DNA of 64,000 bases from an uncultured Clostridia bacterium (GCA_947625905.1 CANQQJ010000002.1:62001-126000), one strand, 5' to 3'. Positions 43,845-53,883 are shown, counted from the stretch's first letter. Notes: generated from the sequence alone by a model not told the origin. Program-made: numbers and translations.

Positions 43845-46800
43845 TTAAAATACCGTAACGGGGTCGGCGAGGGGCTTCATGGTGTCGGCGCCGTCCCAGA
43901 TCATCAATTTGACGCTTTCGATCTCGGCGTTTTGCGGCACGCTTATCTCTTTGATGATCGCATCGTCTCCGTTTGCAAGATCCGCGCCGGTTATATCCGA
44001 GGCGACAAGCGCGCCTTCCGCGTCGTAGAACGCCAGGATGAACGCCGCGTTCATTTCCGAGCCGTCCGTCGGCACGTCATACACATCCTCTATGAAGATG
44101 TACGCGGTTATGTCTCCGCTTATCGCGCCCGGGTCGTGCAGCACGTTTTGCTCAGAGTCGGTCAGCAGCACGTCGGCGATCACTTTTGTGTCGGCCGAGC
44201 TCAGATCTATATATCCGTCCCATACCGTGATGTCCGCGCTGTCGCAGCTCTTTGTCTTTATTGCCGCGTCGCTTACGGTTATTCCGTATTCGCCTTTCGG
44301 CGCCGTCTCTTTCGCTCTGAGGCTGATTTGACACAGTTCGTCGCTCATAATATTTCCGCCGGAATATCTTACCGTTATCTTGCCGTCTGACGCCGAAACA
44401 GAAACAGACGAAGCCGCGGCGCCTTTGGGCGGAGTTACCGACTCGTATTCAAACGCGCCGCTGTCATAGTCAACCGTCATGCGGTAATCCGTTATCGTGT
44501 TCTCGCCGTACGCGTATATCGGCAGATCAACTGTGCCGCCGGCTCTGCTCGTTGCGTATCCCGGATACAGAAGCACTCTGTCGGGCGGCATTGCGGGCGA
44601 CAGCGTCGGAGCGGGAGCCGCGTTTTTGACCGTGTAGGCCGCCTCGAGCACTTCGCTGTTCGCCCAGCCTTTCTTTACGGCGATCGCCCTTATCGTCATT
44701 TCTCCGCTTATAATTATTCCGCCGCTGTATTTTTTGTAGTTATCGCTTGTCAGCGTGCCGTCGGTCGAGTAGTATATCTCGGCGCCCGACGTTGAGGTCT
44801 TGAGGGTCAAAAGCGTTCCCGCCTCGACTTCTCCGGGACTGACGTTTGTCTCGATAGTTTCGACTTCGGCCACCGTAACTCCCTCGGAGCTTACCTCACT
44901 GTCAATCATGCCCTGCTTTATCGCTATCGCTTTGATCTGCGCCGAGCTCGTCAGTTTTATCGGCTCTCTGTAGCGCTCAGAGGACGCCGACGGTTCGGCT
45001 CCGTCCGTGGTGTAATATATTTCGGCGCCGCTGTCGGCGCAGGTGATGTACACCGTTTTGCCTCCGTAGTATGACGCGGCCTGTATCAGCGGTTTCTCCA
45101 CCGTTCCCGCGGGAGCTTCGGGCTCTTTCACGGTCACGATAAACTGCGCGGTCTGTCCGTTATACGAAACGGTTATGGTCTGCTCGCCTCCGCTGTTTAT
45201 GTCATAGCCGTATACGTCATAGTCCGTCACGGGCTCGCTTGTGTAGTTGTTGTATTTCGCCGCGATCTCCATGCCGCTTGTGTCAAGGCTCTCGCCCATG
45301 TAGTACAGCGTTTTGTCGGGCGGCGTTGTTATCTCTATTCCGATAAGCGACTTCGCGATCACGTTTATATTGAACTCGGCCTTAAATTCTCCCTGCGTGA
45401 CTTCTATGGTCTGTTCGCCGAGCCTTGAGGCGTCGTAGCCGGATACTTGGTAGTCGTTCGTCTCCGCAGCCGTTCCGTCGGGGTACACGTTCTCGACCGC
45501 AAGTCCCGATATGTCAAGAGGCATTCCCTCGACAATGTCGGTTTTTGTCGGCGGCGTCTTTATCCGTATTCCCGAGGCGGTCAGTGCCGGTATCGTCTGT
45601 ATCACCGTTCCGTATTCCGAAACGTATTCCAAAGAACCCTCGCTGCTGTAGGTCGGTTCCGCGCGGTTTTCCACGCTCCACACGCTCGCGTCCGAAAGGT
45701 TCGGTATCTCGCGCGCGTCGGTCATGTCGCCGCCTATGCAGTATCTTTCGGCCGAGCCGCCCTCTGTCATGGTCGGTTCGTTTGTTATGCTCCACTCGCC
45801 GAAGCTGTGGCTTACCGTGAAGTCGTCATACGCGGTGTCCTCGGAGTAGTTCAAGGTCGCGGCGAATACCGCCTTTACCGTATATTCGCCTGCCGTGTCC
45901 GGCTTGTACGGAACGTATGTCGAATCGTCGGCGTCCTTTGCCTTGTACGAATATGTCACGTTATCGGTTCCGTTTGTGTCGGAGACCGCTATCGGCTCCG
46001 CCGCGGCCGCTCCGCCGCACAGATAGTCGGGCATTGTCACGCTCGTCTCTCCGCTCGCGGGAACTATGTGCGCCGCTGCCGCGAGGGGCGCGTTCTCTTT
46101 GGCCGTTTCTGCCGTGTAATATCCCGCGTCGGCGCCGCCTATCGTGATCTCCGAGAGGTTGACCGAGCTGTAATCTCCGGTCTCGGCCGAGGCGAAAGCG
46201 CCCTTGGCCGTCATCGTCACATCGTCGCCGCCAGTGTTGCTCGGGGTGAGCATCACGTTTGTGTCCGGTGTTCCGTCGAATACCTTGCTTGCCGCGAATG
46301 TCGCGTAATCAAGCGGCTTTTGGGTCATTGTGACCGTCACGGTGTTGCTGCCGCTTCCGGCTAAGTTTATGCTTCCTCCGTAGCTTGCGGTTATTTGGTT
46401 TTCTCCTATCTTGAGCCTCTTGTCGGCTTTTGTCTCAAATATCGCGTATCCGTTGTCCTTGAGGCCGTTTGCGTACTTAACGTCGGCCGTGCCCAGCAGA
46501 GTGTTTCCGACGTAGAAGTCGATTTTATCCTGTTCCGCGGCAAGGCTCACTCCCGAGCTCGCTCTTGAAACTTGAGCCGCGAGATAGAGCGTGCCGCCGT
46601 ATACGGCGGTTTTTGCCGCTCCCGCCGTCACGCTTGAAGCGCGCGGCGCTATCGTGATCCTCACGTTCAGCGTCACGGCCTGCGTTCCGTAATCCTCAAC
46701 GCTCATAAGAGAGAAGTTCGGCGTCTTTTCGACCGCGTTTATCGTCAGCGCGTAGTTTCCGTTGGCCGTGTCCGCGGGCACGATGAGCATATCTCCTTCG

Positions 46801-49800
46801 ATCTCGGCGCCCATGCTGTTGTCGCTCGATATCGTGTATATGAACTTATTCTTCGCGCTGTTTCCGTTTTTATATGACATGTGCTTTGACAGGTCCTCGG
46901 TTATTCCGTCGCCGTACACTGCGTTTAAGGTTATTTCCTTGGCTTCGCCGCCGTAGGGAGCGCGGCCGACCGCGTACACCGTCAAGTCATCCGTTATCGG
47001 CGTGCTCGCCGTGAATTTATATTGATCGCTGTTTATCGCCCACATATTGAAGATATATCCGTCGTTTGTCGGAGCGGCCGGAGGCGTTACGGTCCTGCCG
47101 TAGTTCACATATTTTACGGCGTATTCTTTGTTATTATCGGCCACGAATGTCACTTTCAGGACCTTTTTGGTGATCATGTCCGACAAGATCGGGTGATCGT
47201 CCTCGCCTATGGTCTGGCCCCATATCGGAGCCGCGGCTCCGTTTTGGAGCATATGCGCCACCGCGCCGGTCTTGAGCTCGTCGGCGGTTTTCGCTTCGGG
47301 CGTTCCCATGCCTCCGAAGCCGACGCCGCGCGGCGCCGAGCCCTCGAGATAGAAGCAGTTGATTATCCTGCTGTCTTCGGTTCCGCTGCCGCCTGCCACG
47401 GCGCCCAAGCCGCTCATATCATTTGCGCTCACGCCGCCCATATTCAGGCAGCTCTTTATTACCGATGAGGCGAGCGTGTCCAGATTGGTTTCAAACGATC
47501 CGACTATACCGCCGGTCTTGATGCCTGTGCCGCCCGAGACGGTGCAGTAGTTCAGGCAGTTTTCGACGGTTCCGCCCTCCAGAGAGGCGACGATTCCGCC
47601 GGTGGCGGAGCTGCCGCTGACTGAGCCCGAGACGGCCAGGTCTTTGACCATTCCGCCTTGAACGTCTCCGAACAGACCCGTATACTCGCCGCCGCTTGCG
47701 TAAAGTCCGCTTATCGTGTGTCCGCCGCCGTCAAATATGCCTCTGAACGAGTGGCTTCTGTCGTTTCCGATAGGCGTCCACGCCTGCTTGCCCTCGCCGT
47801 ATTTTTCCGACAGGTCTATATCGTTTGTAAGTGTGAAATACGCGCCTCTGCCGCCGCCCTCGTTCACGTAATCCCTTACAGATTCAAGGGTCTCAAGGTC
47901 GGGTATATCAAACGGAACTTCGGGTGTTCCCTCGCCGCTCAGCGCGGTTTCGGGATTGTTGATAAGCGTCGGCCTTCCGAGTATGTGATTGGTTTTCCAC
48001 GGGCCGCCGATCTTATTTGCCAGGGTGCTCGCGAAATCGTCCGCGCTCGCCGGGGATATAAGGATCTGAGTTATGATCGGGCTGCCGCTGCCTTTGTTGT
48101 TGGCGGAGCTGCCCTCGAGATAATACAGATCCGAGTACGACGCCGCCTCCAGTCCGTACGAACTGCAGCGTATCAATCCGATAGTCGCGCCGAACATATT
48201 GCCCGAGGCGCTGACATTGCCGTAGTTATACGCGTGGCTGATGTTCGCGGTCTTTTTTATGGTGGGGGATACCGACGAATTATCGTCCCTCAGTTCGCCG
48301 ATAATTCCGCCGACATAATTCGAGCCGCCCACGTTTCCGGCGTTATACAAATTGTTGGTCCGTCCCGTGGCAAGTCCGATAACGCCGCCGACGTCTTTGA
48401 GGCCCATGACTGCGCCGGTGTTATAAGACTCCGATACAACGTTCTCAAACAATCCCATGTATTTGTGATAGCCCGTAATTCCGCCCGTATAATCGTTTCC
48501 GTTTATATTGCCGCTGTTTGAGCATAACGATATGAGCGTCGCCGAGTTGCAGCCGGTGATGCCGCCCACATAGGTGTCGCCGCTTATATCGCCGCTGTTG
48601 CGGCAGCCGGTCACGGATAGCGTGGCCTCATCCTGCGTGATTCCCGCGATGCCGCCCGTGTAATTCTTGCCTATAACGTCGTTGTTGTTGGTGCAGTTCT
48701 CTATTGTCGACAGATAGTTTTTCAAGGTGCCCGCGATGCCGCCGGTGTTGTCGCCCTTGGCCGAGCTTATCGTGCCTCCGCCCGCGGTGTAGCAGTTTGA
48801 TATATGTACTTCCCTCCTTATGCTGAGCGGTCTGTCGGCCGCGTTTCCGACGATACCGCCGACGTTCGCGTCGCCGCTGACATTCACGCCTGTGGATAAA
48901 TAGCTGTTGGATATCGTTCCGCCCATGCTCAGTCCCGCAATGCCGCCGACGTTGGTGCCGCCGCTCACGTCTGCCGAAACGCCGCAGTTCGCTATCGCGG
49001 AGATTTCAGAGTCGCCGATAATGCCGCCGACATAGGTCACGCCGCTTACCGGCACGGAAACCTCGCAGTTTGTTACAGCCGCGTCTGTTGTGCCCGCGAT
49101 GCCGCCTACATGGTCGCCGCTCACCGTGATGCCGTCCTTAGAGAAAACGCTGCAGCCCGACAGCGGCTTGCTGCCGTATTTTCCGACGATACCGCCGACA
49201 TATGATCCGGCCGCGGTGATGTTCACGCCGCTGCGGCAGTCGGTTATCGAGCCCAGACATTCGCCCGCGATGCCGCCAATATAATCGCCGCGGCAGTTTA
49301 TCGAACCTGTGAGCGTCAGATTTTTGACCGCTCCGCTCTCGCCTATATGGCTGAACAGACCCTTGTAAGGATCGGTCGTTACTTGGTCGTTTATATAAAA
49401 TCCGCTTATCGTGTGTCCGTTGCCGTCGAGGGTGCCGTCAAACGCGGTGCTTATGGGAATCCAAGACAGCTTTCCCTCGCCGTATGTTGATGACAGGTCT
49501 ATATCGGCGGTTATCTTAAAGTGCTCGCCCATGCCTCCGCCGATTTCCTCTATATGCTTGCGGAAACGCTCAAACAACGCGGCGCTGCTGATGATATACG
49601 GATCATCCTCGGTGCCTGCTCCCAGGAACATGGACTCGGTATTTTCGCGCAGCTGGGGTCTGCCCAAGGCTGAGTCGGACCACACGCTGCTGTTTAGAGC
49701 GTCCGCCAGATTTTTGAAATCATCTTTTTTAAGCGACTGTATGCCGCTTTCATCGCCCTGTATAACGCCGTGGCCGGGTATTCTGTAGTGGGTCGAGTCC

Positions 49801-51659
49801 TCCAGCCAATAGCAGTTGTTTATCACAGCCGAGGCGGCTCTGATATAGGCGATGCGGCCGAAGTAGATGCCCGTGCCTATGACTGTGTTGTAGAAGTACG
49901 AATCCGACAGCTCGGAGCCGCTCTCCATTTCGCCGACCAAGCCGCCCGAGCCGTTGACCATTTGAGGCTTGCCGACGCTGTAGCAGTTCGTTATAACGCC
50001 GCCGCTTTTGAGAATGCCCGCGATGCCTCCGCTTTCGCGGGAGGAATCGCTCGAAAAGAACACGTTGGTATAGCAGTTTGTTATCTTTCCCGAGCACTTC
50101 GCCGCTATTCCGCCGTTGATCGTTCCGTTGCACCAAGTGGTTCCGTTTACGCTCAGGCCTTCTATCACGGTGTTGCTGCCGACGGTTCCGAACAGGCCCT
50201 GGTCGGAGGTGCTTGATTTGTAAATATTGCTGATCGTGTATCCGTTGCCGTCGAAATGTCCGTTATACGGAGTATTATCCGAGCCTATGGGAGTCCATAA
50301 AACCTCCTTCGGAGAGCTGCTGTTTCCGTCGTACACCCTTTCGCCGCACAGCAGCGATATATCTATATTTGCGTCAAGACGCGCGTATGTGCCGGAGCAA
50401 TCGTTGCCGCTGTTGACATAGTCGCGAAAGGCCGCGAGGGAGCGCGCGTTTTTGATAATATACGGGTCGTCCTCTGTTCCGCTGCCGTAAAACGTTTCCG
50501 GATTGTTTACAAGCAGCGGCGTATCGAGGAGCGGGCTCTTGCCCCACTCGGAATTAACGTTGTTTTGGTTCAGCGCATTCAATGTTTCCGGCTTCAGGAA
50601 GTCCGCGAGCTGCAGCGGTGTGGCAAATGGGTCACGCGGCCGTTTGTCGAGATAGAAACAGTTGATTACCGTTTCCTTGCTTATGTTGGGGCCGTTGGCA
50701 ACGTTTTTGCTTTCGCCGTATCCGACTAAGTAGTCCTGTAGCACAATAGTGCCGGTATTATAACAGGTTTCAACTCTGCTGTTCTCGTCGAAGTATGATG
50801 TTATTCCGGCGGGTTGGCCGTCGTCCGGACGGCAGGATCCGGCAACACTTCCGGTATTGTAACAGTTTTTTATTATTCCGTTATACTTATACCCCGCAAT
50901 TCCCGCTATCTTGTGGAAGTAACCCCTGACAATCATCATATATCCGCTTCTGACCATGGCGGTATTGTAGCAATTCAATATATTTCCGCCATTGCTTTGT
51001 CCTGCGATACCGCCAAAATAGCCATCAGAAGAGTCATTGTTACCGTCGACAGTGCCGAAATTGGCGCAGTTGATTATGTCCGATGTGCTATAGCCGGTAA
51101 TTCCGCCCACATATCCGCCGGGACGCTTAGAGAGGTAAGCAGTGTAGCTGTAAAGAGAGCAATAGTTTGTACAGTTTTCAATCGTTCCGTAGCTCGATCC
51201 CGCTATACCGCCGATATATTTATCCGCCTGGATATATCCTCTTACGGTCAGGTTTTTGACCGAGCCGCCCTCGCCGATACATCCGAACAATCCCTTGTCG
51301 TTCGCCGCTTTTTGCGATATGTATATTCCGAGCACGCCGTGTCCCGCGCCGTCGAAATGACCCTTAAAGGGTAGGTCGGGACTGCCGATAGGTGTATGCT
51401 GATTTTTGTCGCTGCCTTCAAGATCGACGGAGTTCGTCATCTTGAAATACATGTTTTCGCAGGTGTTGCCGCTGTTAACATAGTCGCGGAACACGATAAA
51501 CTCATCCCTGTTTGAGATGATATACGGGCTCACCTGCGTGCCCTCGCCCGAAAGTCCGGGTCCCTCCGCCGAAACGCTCAAAGTGAACCCCGGCATAAGC
51601 GACACCGTCATAGCGACCGCGAGTAAAATCCCGATCGCCTTTCTTAAACTTTTTTTCAT
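43845..51659 (-). CDS. Giant secreted multidomain surface protein (GLUG repeats, Ig-like, cohesin-like)
   Basis: 2604 residues from ATG 51659, 6 bases after AAAGGAGG. Signal peptide to about residue 32. Four large modules start near residues 37, 390, 678 and 1241; each opens with a GxGTExxPYII-type strand and a TPIG...F-x-G-x-x-D-G-x-G-H-x-I motif, then runs of GLUG-type repeats (GGIAG, NCYNTG). Then a Listeria-Bacteroides-type repeat (about 1496), a YDG/MBG-type domain (about 1783), two Big_3 Ig-like domains (about 2033 and 2106), two chitobiase-like C-terminal domains (EIYYTTDGAEP near 2200, EIYYSTDGT near 2280), a cohesin-like sandwich (2356-2483) and a C-terminal module with LMIWDGADTMKPL. 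No SLH or LPXTG anchor. Likely a very large adhesin. Confidence 0.9.
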   Translation of the reverse strand: MKKSLRKAIGILLAVAMTVSLMPGFTLSVSAEGPGLSGEGTQVSPYIISNRDEFIVFRDYVNSGNTCENMYFKMTNSVDLEGSDKNQHTPIGSPDLPFKGHFDGAGHGVLGIYISQKAANDKGLFGCIGEGGSVKNLTVRGYIQADKYIGGIAGSSYGTIENCTNYCSLYSYTAYLSKRPGGYVGGITGYSTSDIINCANFGTVDGNNDSSDGYFGGIAGQSNGGNILNCYNTAMVRSGYMMIVRGYFHKIAGIAGYKYNGIIKNCYNTGSVAGSCRPDDGQPAGITSYFDENSRVETCYNTGTIVLQDYLVGYGESKNVANGPNISKETVINCFYLDKRPRDPFATPLQLADFLKPETLNALNQNNVNSEWGKSPLLDTPLLVNNPETFYGSGTEDDPYIIKNARSLAAFRDYVNSGNDCSGTYARLDANIDISLLCGERVYDGNSSSPKEVLWTPIGSDNTPYNGHFDGNGYTISNIYKSSTSDQGLFGTVGSNTVIEGLSVNGTTWCNGTINGGIAAKCSGKITNCYTNVFFSSDSSRESGGIAGILKSGGVITNCYSVGKPQMVNGSGGLVGEMESGSELSDSYFYNTVIGTGIYFGRIAYIRAASAVINNCYWLEDSTHYRIPGHGVIQGDESGIQSLKKDDFKNLADALNSSVWSDSALGRPQLRENTESMFLGAGTEDDPYIISSAALFERFRKHIEEIGGGMGEHFKITADIDLSSTYGEGKLSWIPISTAFDGTLDGNGHTISGFYINDQVTTDPYKGLFSHIGESGAVKNLTLTGSINCRGDYIGGIAGECLGSITDCRSGVNITAAGSYVGGIVGKYGSKPLSGCSVFSKDGITVSGDHVGGIAGTTDAAVTNCEVSVPVSGVTYVGGIIGDSEISAIANCGVSADVSGGTNVGGIAGLSMGGTISNSYLSTGVNVSGDANVGGIVGNAADRPLSIRREVHISNCYTAGGGTISSAKGDNTGGIAGTLKNYLSTIENCTNNNDVIGKNYTGGIAGITQDEATLSVTGCRNSGDISGDTYVGGITGCNSATLISLCSNSGNINGNDYTGGITGYHKYMGLFENVVSESYNTGAVMGLKDVGGVIGLATGRTNNLYNAGNVGGSNYVGGIIGELRDDNSSVSPTIKKTANISHAYNYGNVSASGNMFGATIGLIRCSSYGLEAASYSDLYYLEGSSANNKGSGSPIITQILISPASADDFASTLANKIGGPWKTNHILGRPTLINNPETALSGEGTPEVPFDIPDLETLESVRDYVNEGGGRGAYFTLTNDIDLSEKYGEGKQAWTPIGNDRSHSFRGIFDGGGHTISGLYASGGEYTGLFGDVQGGMVKDLAVSGSVSGSSATGGIVASLEGGTVENCLNYCTVSGGTGIKTGGIVGSFETNLDTLASSVIKSCLNMGGVSANDMSGLGAVAGGSGTEDSRIINCFYLEGSAPRGVGFGGMGTPEAKTADELKTGAVAHMLQNGAAAPIWGQTIGEDDHPILSDMITKKVLKVTFVADNNKEYAVKYVNYGRTVTPPAAPTNDGYIFNMWAINSDQYKFTASTPITDDLTVYAVGRAPYGGEAKEITLNAVYGDGITEDLSKHMSYKNGNSAKNKFIYTISSDNSMGAEIEGDMLIVPADTANGNYALTINAVEKTPNFSLMSVEDYGTQAVTLNVRITIAPRASSVTAGAAKTAVYGGTLYLAAQVSRASSGVSLAAEQDKIDFYVGNTLLGTADVKYANGLKDNGYAIFETKADKRLKIGENQITASYGGSINLAGSGSNTVTVTMTQKPLDYATFAASKVFDGTPDTNVMLTPSNTGGDDVTMTAKGAFASAETGDYSSVNLSEITIGGADAGYYTAETAKENAPLAAAAHIVPASGETSVTMPDYLCGGAAAAEPIAVSDTNGTDNVTYSYKAKDADDSTYVPYKPDTAGEYTVKAVFAATLNYSEDTAYDDFTVSHSFGEWSITNEPTMTEGGSAERYCIGGDMTDAREIPNLSDASVWSVENRAEPTYSSEGSLEYVSEYGTVIQTIPALTASGIRIKTPPTKTDIVEGMPLDISGLAVENVYPDGTAAETNDYQVSGYDASRLGEQTIEVTQGEFKAEFNINVIAKSLIGIEITTPPDKTLYYMGESLDTSGMEIAAKYNNYTSEPVTDYDVYGYDINSGGEQTITVSYNGQTAQFIVTVKEPEAPAGTVEKPLIQAASYYGGKTVYITCADSGAEIYYTTDGAEPSASSERYREPIKLTSSAQIKAIAIKQGMIDSEVSSEGVTVAEVETIETNVSPGEVEAGTLLTLKTSTSGAEIYYSTDGTLTSDNYKKYSGGIIISGEMTIRAIAVKKGWANSEVLEAAYTVKNAAPAPTLSPAMPPDRVLLYPGYATSRAGGTVDLPIYAYGENTITDYRMTVDYDSGAFEYESVTPPKGAAASSVSVSASDGKITVRYSGGNIMSDELCQISLRAKETAPKGEYGITVSDAAIKTKSCDSADITVWDGYIDLSSADTKVIADVLLTDSEQNVLHDPGAISGDITAYIFIEDVYDVPTDGSEMNAAFILAFYDAEGALVASDITGADLANGDDAIIKEISVPQNAEIESVKLMIWDGADTMKPLADPVTVF

Positions 51660-51726
51660 ATTAAAAACCTCCTTTATATAGGGTTTATTATTTTCGATTT
51701 TTTGCCTCTTTGCCTCGCAAATCCCC

Positions 51727-51751
51727 GTAGTGGCGGATATCATCCGCCCGC
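51727..51751 (+). repeat. Third copy of the GTAGxGGCGG palindromic unit
   Basis: 25 bp, differing at 2 positions from the inverted complement of the unit at 5356-5380. A second GC hairpin (GCCTCGCCCC-TTGGGGCGAGC region, 51754-51773) follows, as in REP doublets. Confidence 0.7.
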
Positions 51752-51850
51752 CTGCCTCGCCCCTTGGGGCGAGCCTGACATCCGCCTTCCGTCGGGGTAC
51801 AAATATCCATATTCTAATCATACATAAAAAATAATATTTTTTAACACTTA

Positions 51851-51881
51851 TGACACGAAACGCGCGTTTTTTGACACGAAA
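51851..51881. promoter_or_regulatory. Direct repeat TGACACGAAA with 21-bp period
   Basis: Two exact 10-bp copies at 51851-51860 and 51872-51881, exactly two helical turns apart, upstream of the giant gene. Likely a binding site for a regulator dimer. Confidence 0.45.
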
Positions 51882-52010
51882 AGTCGGTATGTTGTTTTGG
51901 GCAAGTTGCACAAAATTGTAAATAGCGCGCGAGCATACGCGAGTATTTCAAAGAAAACGGCCGAAAACGAGAGCTTATAATTATCTAAATTAATTTTTTG
52001 AAAAAAGTGC

Positions 52011-52039
52011 TTGACAAAGTATCAAACCCGTATTATAAT
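52011..52039 (+). promoter_or_regulatory. Consensus promoter of rplM-rpsI
   Basis: TTGACA, 17 bases, TATAAT: perfect consensus, as expected for a ribosomal protein operon. Confidence 0.95.
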
Positions 52040-52044
52040 AGCAA

Positions 52045-52066
52045 GGTACGTTTTGAGAAAGACGCC
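52045..52066 (+). promoter_or_regulatory. Candidate L13-type leader hairpin
   Basis: Within the 78-base rplM leader, CGTTTT-GAGA-AAGACG forms a 6-bp stem (one G-U pair) closed by a GNRA tetraloop, extended by GG/CC across a 2-base bulge (TA). Firmicutes are known to have an autoregulatory L13 leader; I cannot confirm that this is it. Confidence 0.4.
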
Positions 52067-52117
52067 AAAATTTTGTAAGATAATTAACTATTATATATTT
52101 AGGAGGAATTCATTACT

Positions 52118-52552
52118 ATGTCAACATTCATGGCAAAGGCCGATGAAATCGAGAAGAAATGGTACGTTATCAACGCTGCCGGCAAGCCTCTCGGAAGAGT
52201 AGCGGCGCAGGCTGCCACGATCCTCAGAGGCAAGCACCGTCCCGAGTATACCCCGGGCGTTGACTGCGGCGAATACGTTATCATAATCAACGCCAAGGAC
52301 GCTGTCCTCACGGGCAACAAGCTCCAGCAGAAGAAGTGGTACAGACACACGGGCTATATCGGCCACTTAAAAGAGGTGTCCTACAAGGAACTGATGGAAA
52401 AGAGACCCGAGAAGGCTATGGAACTCGCCGTGTCGGGCATGATCCCGCACAACACTCTGGGCCGCAAGGCGCTTAAAAAGCTGAGAATTTACGCAGGCGA
52501 CAGCCACGAGCACGCCGCTCAGACTCCGGTCGAGTGGACGCGCGAGTTTTAA
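52118..52552 (+). CDS. rplM: Large ribosomal subunit protein L13
   Basis: 144 residues from ATG 52118 behind AGGAGGA. KKWYVINAAGKPLGRVAAQAA, then GDYVIIINA-type and the late MIPHNTLGRKALKKLRIYAG block are typical L13. It binds 23S rRNA early in 50S assembly. Operon with rpsI, 20 bases downstream, the usual order in bacteria. Confidence 0.99.
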   Translation: MSTFMAKADEIEKKWYVINAAGKPLGRVAAQAATILRGKHRPEYTPGVDCGEYVIIINAKDAVLTGNKLQQKKWYRHTGYIGHLKEVSYKELMEKRPEKAMELAVSGMIPHNTLGRKALKKLRIYAGDSHEHAAQTPVEWTREF

Positions 52553-52572
52553 GAAAGGGGACTTAGATAATT

Positions 52573-52968
52573 ATGGCAGATTCAGTACAGTATTACGGAA
52601 CAGGCAGAAGAAAGAGTTCTGTTGCCAGGGTTAGACTGGTGCCCGGCACAGGCAAGATAACTATAAACAAGAGAGATATCGACGACTATTTCGGTCTTGA
52701 GACCCTCAAGGTAGTTGTTCGCCAGCCTCTGGACGCCACCAAGACGCTCGGCAAGTTCGACGTTCTGGTAAACGTTAGCGGCGGCGGCTTCACGGGCCAG
52801 GCCGGAGCTATCCGCCACGGCATTTCAAGAGCGCTGCTCGAAGTCGACGAGGAGTTCAGACCCGTCCTCAAGGCGGCCGGATACCTCACCCGCGACCCGA
52901 GAATGAAGGAAAGAAAGAAGTACGGACTCAAAGCAGCCCGCCGCGCTCCCCAGTTCTCAAAGAGATAA
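52573..52968 (+). CDS. rpsI: Small ribosomal subunit protein S9
   Basis: 131 residues from ATG 52573. [19 protein letters not shown] start, [20 protein letters not shown] and the C-terminal [17 protein letters not shown] are typical of S9, whose tail reaches the P-site tRNA. Terminator follows. Confidence 0.99.
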   Translation: MADSVQYYGTGRRKSSVARVRLVPGTGKITINKRDIDDYFGLETLKVVVRQPLDATKTLGKFDVLVNVSGGGFTGQAGAIRHGISRALLEVDEEFRPVLKAAGYLTRDPRMKERKKYGLKAARRAPQFSKR

Positions 52969-52987
52969 GAATTGTGCAGAATACTCA

Positions 52988-53021
52988 AAACCCCGAGGCC
53001 TCGCGGTCTTCGGGGTTTTTT
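52988..53021 (+). terminator. Terminator after rpsI
   Basis: CCCCGAGGCC pairs with GGTCTTCGGGG with one internal mismatch, followed by six Ts. Confidence 0.88.
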
Positions 53022-53034
53022 GCAAATCTTTCCG

Positions 53035-53883
53035 CTAAATATTATTGCGGAAGCTCGCGCGGTATTGATTTGGAGAAAGTCCGATCATCCGCTTAAAATA
53101 CGTCGAAAAATGAGAGCTGCTGTTGAAGCCGCACCGTTCCGATATTTCCGTAAGCGGCAGGTCCGTGCCGAGCAGCAGCTTTTTCGCTTCATTCAGTCTT
53201 CGCGTCAGAATATATTGGTGGATGCTTTGCCCGGTGTGCCGCAAAAACAGACGGTTCAGGTGATACTCGTGGTAACCGACCATTTTGGCAAGCTGTTCGT
53301 TTTTAATGTCCTGTTTAAAATTTGTGTTGATATAATTAATGATGCTCGACACCGCGCTTATCGAGTTATCCGTTGGCAATGTCCGGCCGCGGACGATGTC
53401 GATGAGAATACCCTTCAAAATGCCTCCGGCTTTTTCCCGAAAATATAATTTTTTCAGTTTAAATTCCGTAACGATGTCATTTATCGCGTCCGAATAATTT
53501 TTCCCGTTTTTTATATAAATGTGTGAATTTATAAAATCGCAATCGCGCACCTTTTCGTTTTCGCGCTTTAAATCAATAGTTGCTTTTTCAACGGGCACGG
53601 GAGGCATCGCGTCGGTCAGATTCGCGTTTTTCTGGGTCAAATCAAAGTTAAACACGATCAGAGCGAGCCCTTCTTCCGATACAATGTCGTATACGCTGTT
53701 TTCGCGGCAGAAAAGCAAGGCTCCTTCGGTCAGTATGTGCCTTCGGTCCTCTATAAAAATTTCGCCTCTGCCCGAGAGTATGTAAAAAAGGCGGCAGTCT
53801 TTAACAAATACGCTTCGTTTTGCGGAGCGGTAATCAATTTGTTCCGCAAAGCGTATGCAGGGATTGATCTCGCTTAAAGTCAT
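53035..53883 (-). CDS. AraC family transcriptional regulator with cupin-type sensor
   Basis: 282 residues from ATG 53883. The N-terminal half has a cupin-like pattern (DCRLFYILSGRGEIFIEDRRH, then LTEGALLFCRENSVYDI), typical of ligand-binding AraC sensors. The C-terminal third has two helix-turn-helix motifs (QLAKMVGYHEYHLNRLF and LPLTEISERCGFNSSSHFSTYFKRMIGLSPNQYR in parts). It is divergent from the U32/QueG-like operon with a 112-base gap that has an inverted repeat, so it very likely controls that operon. The ligand is unknown. Confidence 0.93.
   Translation of the reverse strand: MTLSEINPCIRFAEQIDYRSAKRSVFVKDCRLFYILSGRGEIFIEDRRHILTEGALLFCRENSVYDIVSEEGLALIVFNFDLTQKNANLTDAMPPVPVEKATIDLKRENEKVRDCDFINSHIYIKNGKNYSDAINDIVTEFKLKKLYFREKAGGILKGILIDIVRGRTLPTDNSISAVSSIINYINTNFKQDIKNEQLAKMVGYHEYHLNRLFLRHTGQSIHQYILTRRLNEAKKLLLGTDLPLTEISERCGFNSSSHFSTYFKRMIGLSPNQYRASFRNNI

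Larger units (their letters stand above)
51660..52117. other. 458-base gene-free gap between the giant gene and rplM
   Basis: Divergent intergenic region. It holds a repeat unit at 51727-51751, a direct repeat at 51851-51881 and the rplM promoter at 52011-52039. The rest is A/T-rich with no frame that carries a start and ribosome site. I see no clear promoter for the giant gene. Confidence 0.6.

Noticed and set aside
43845-51659. CRISPR-like repeats in the giant gene
   Set aside because: The repeats are in-frame protein modules of variable length without constant spacers.
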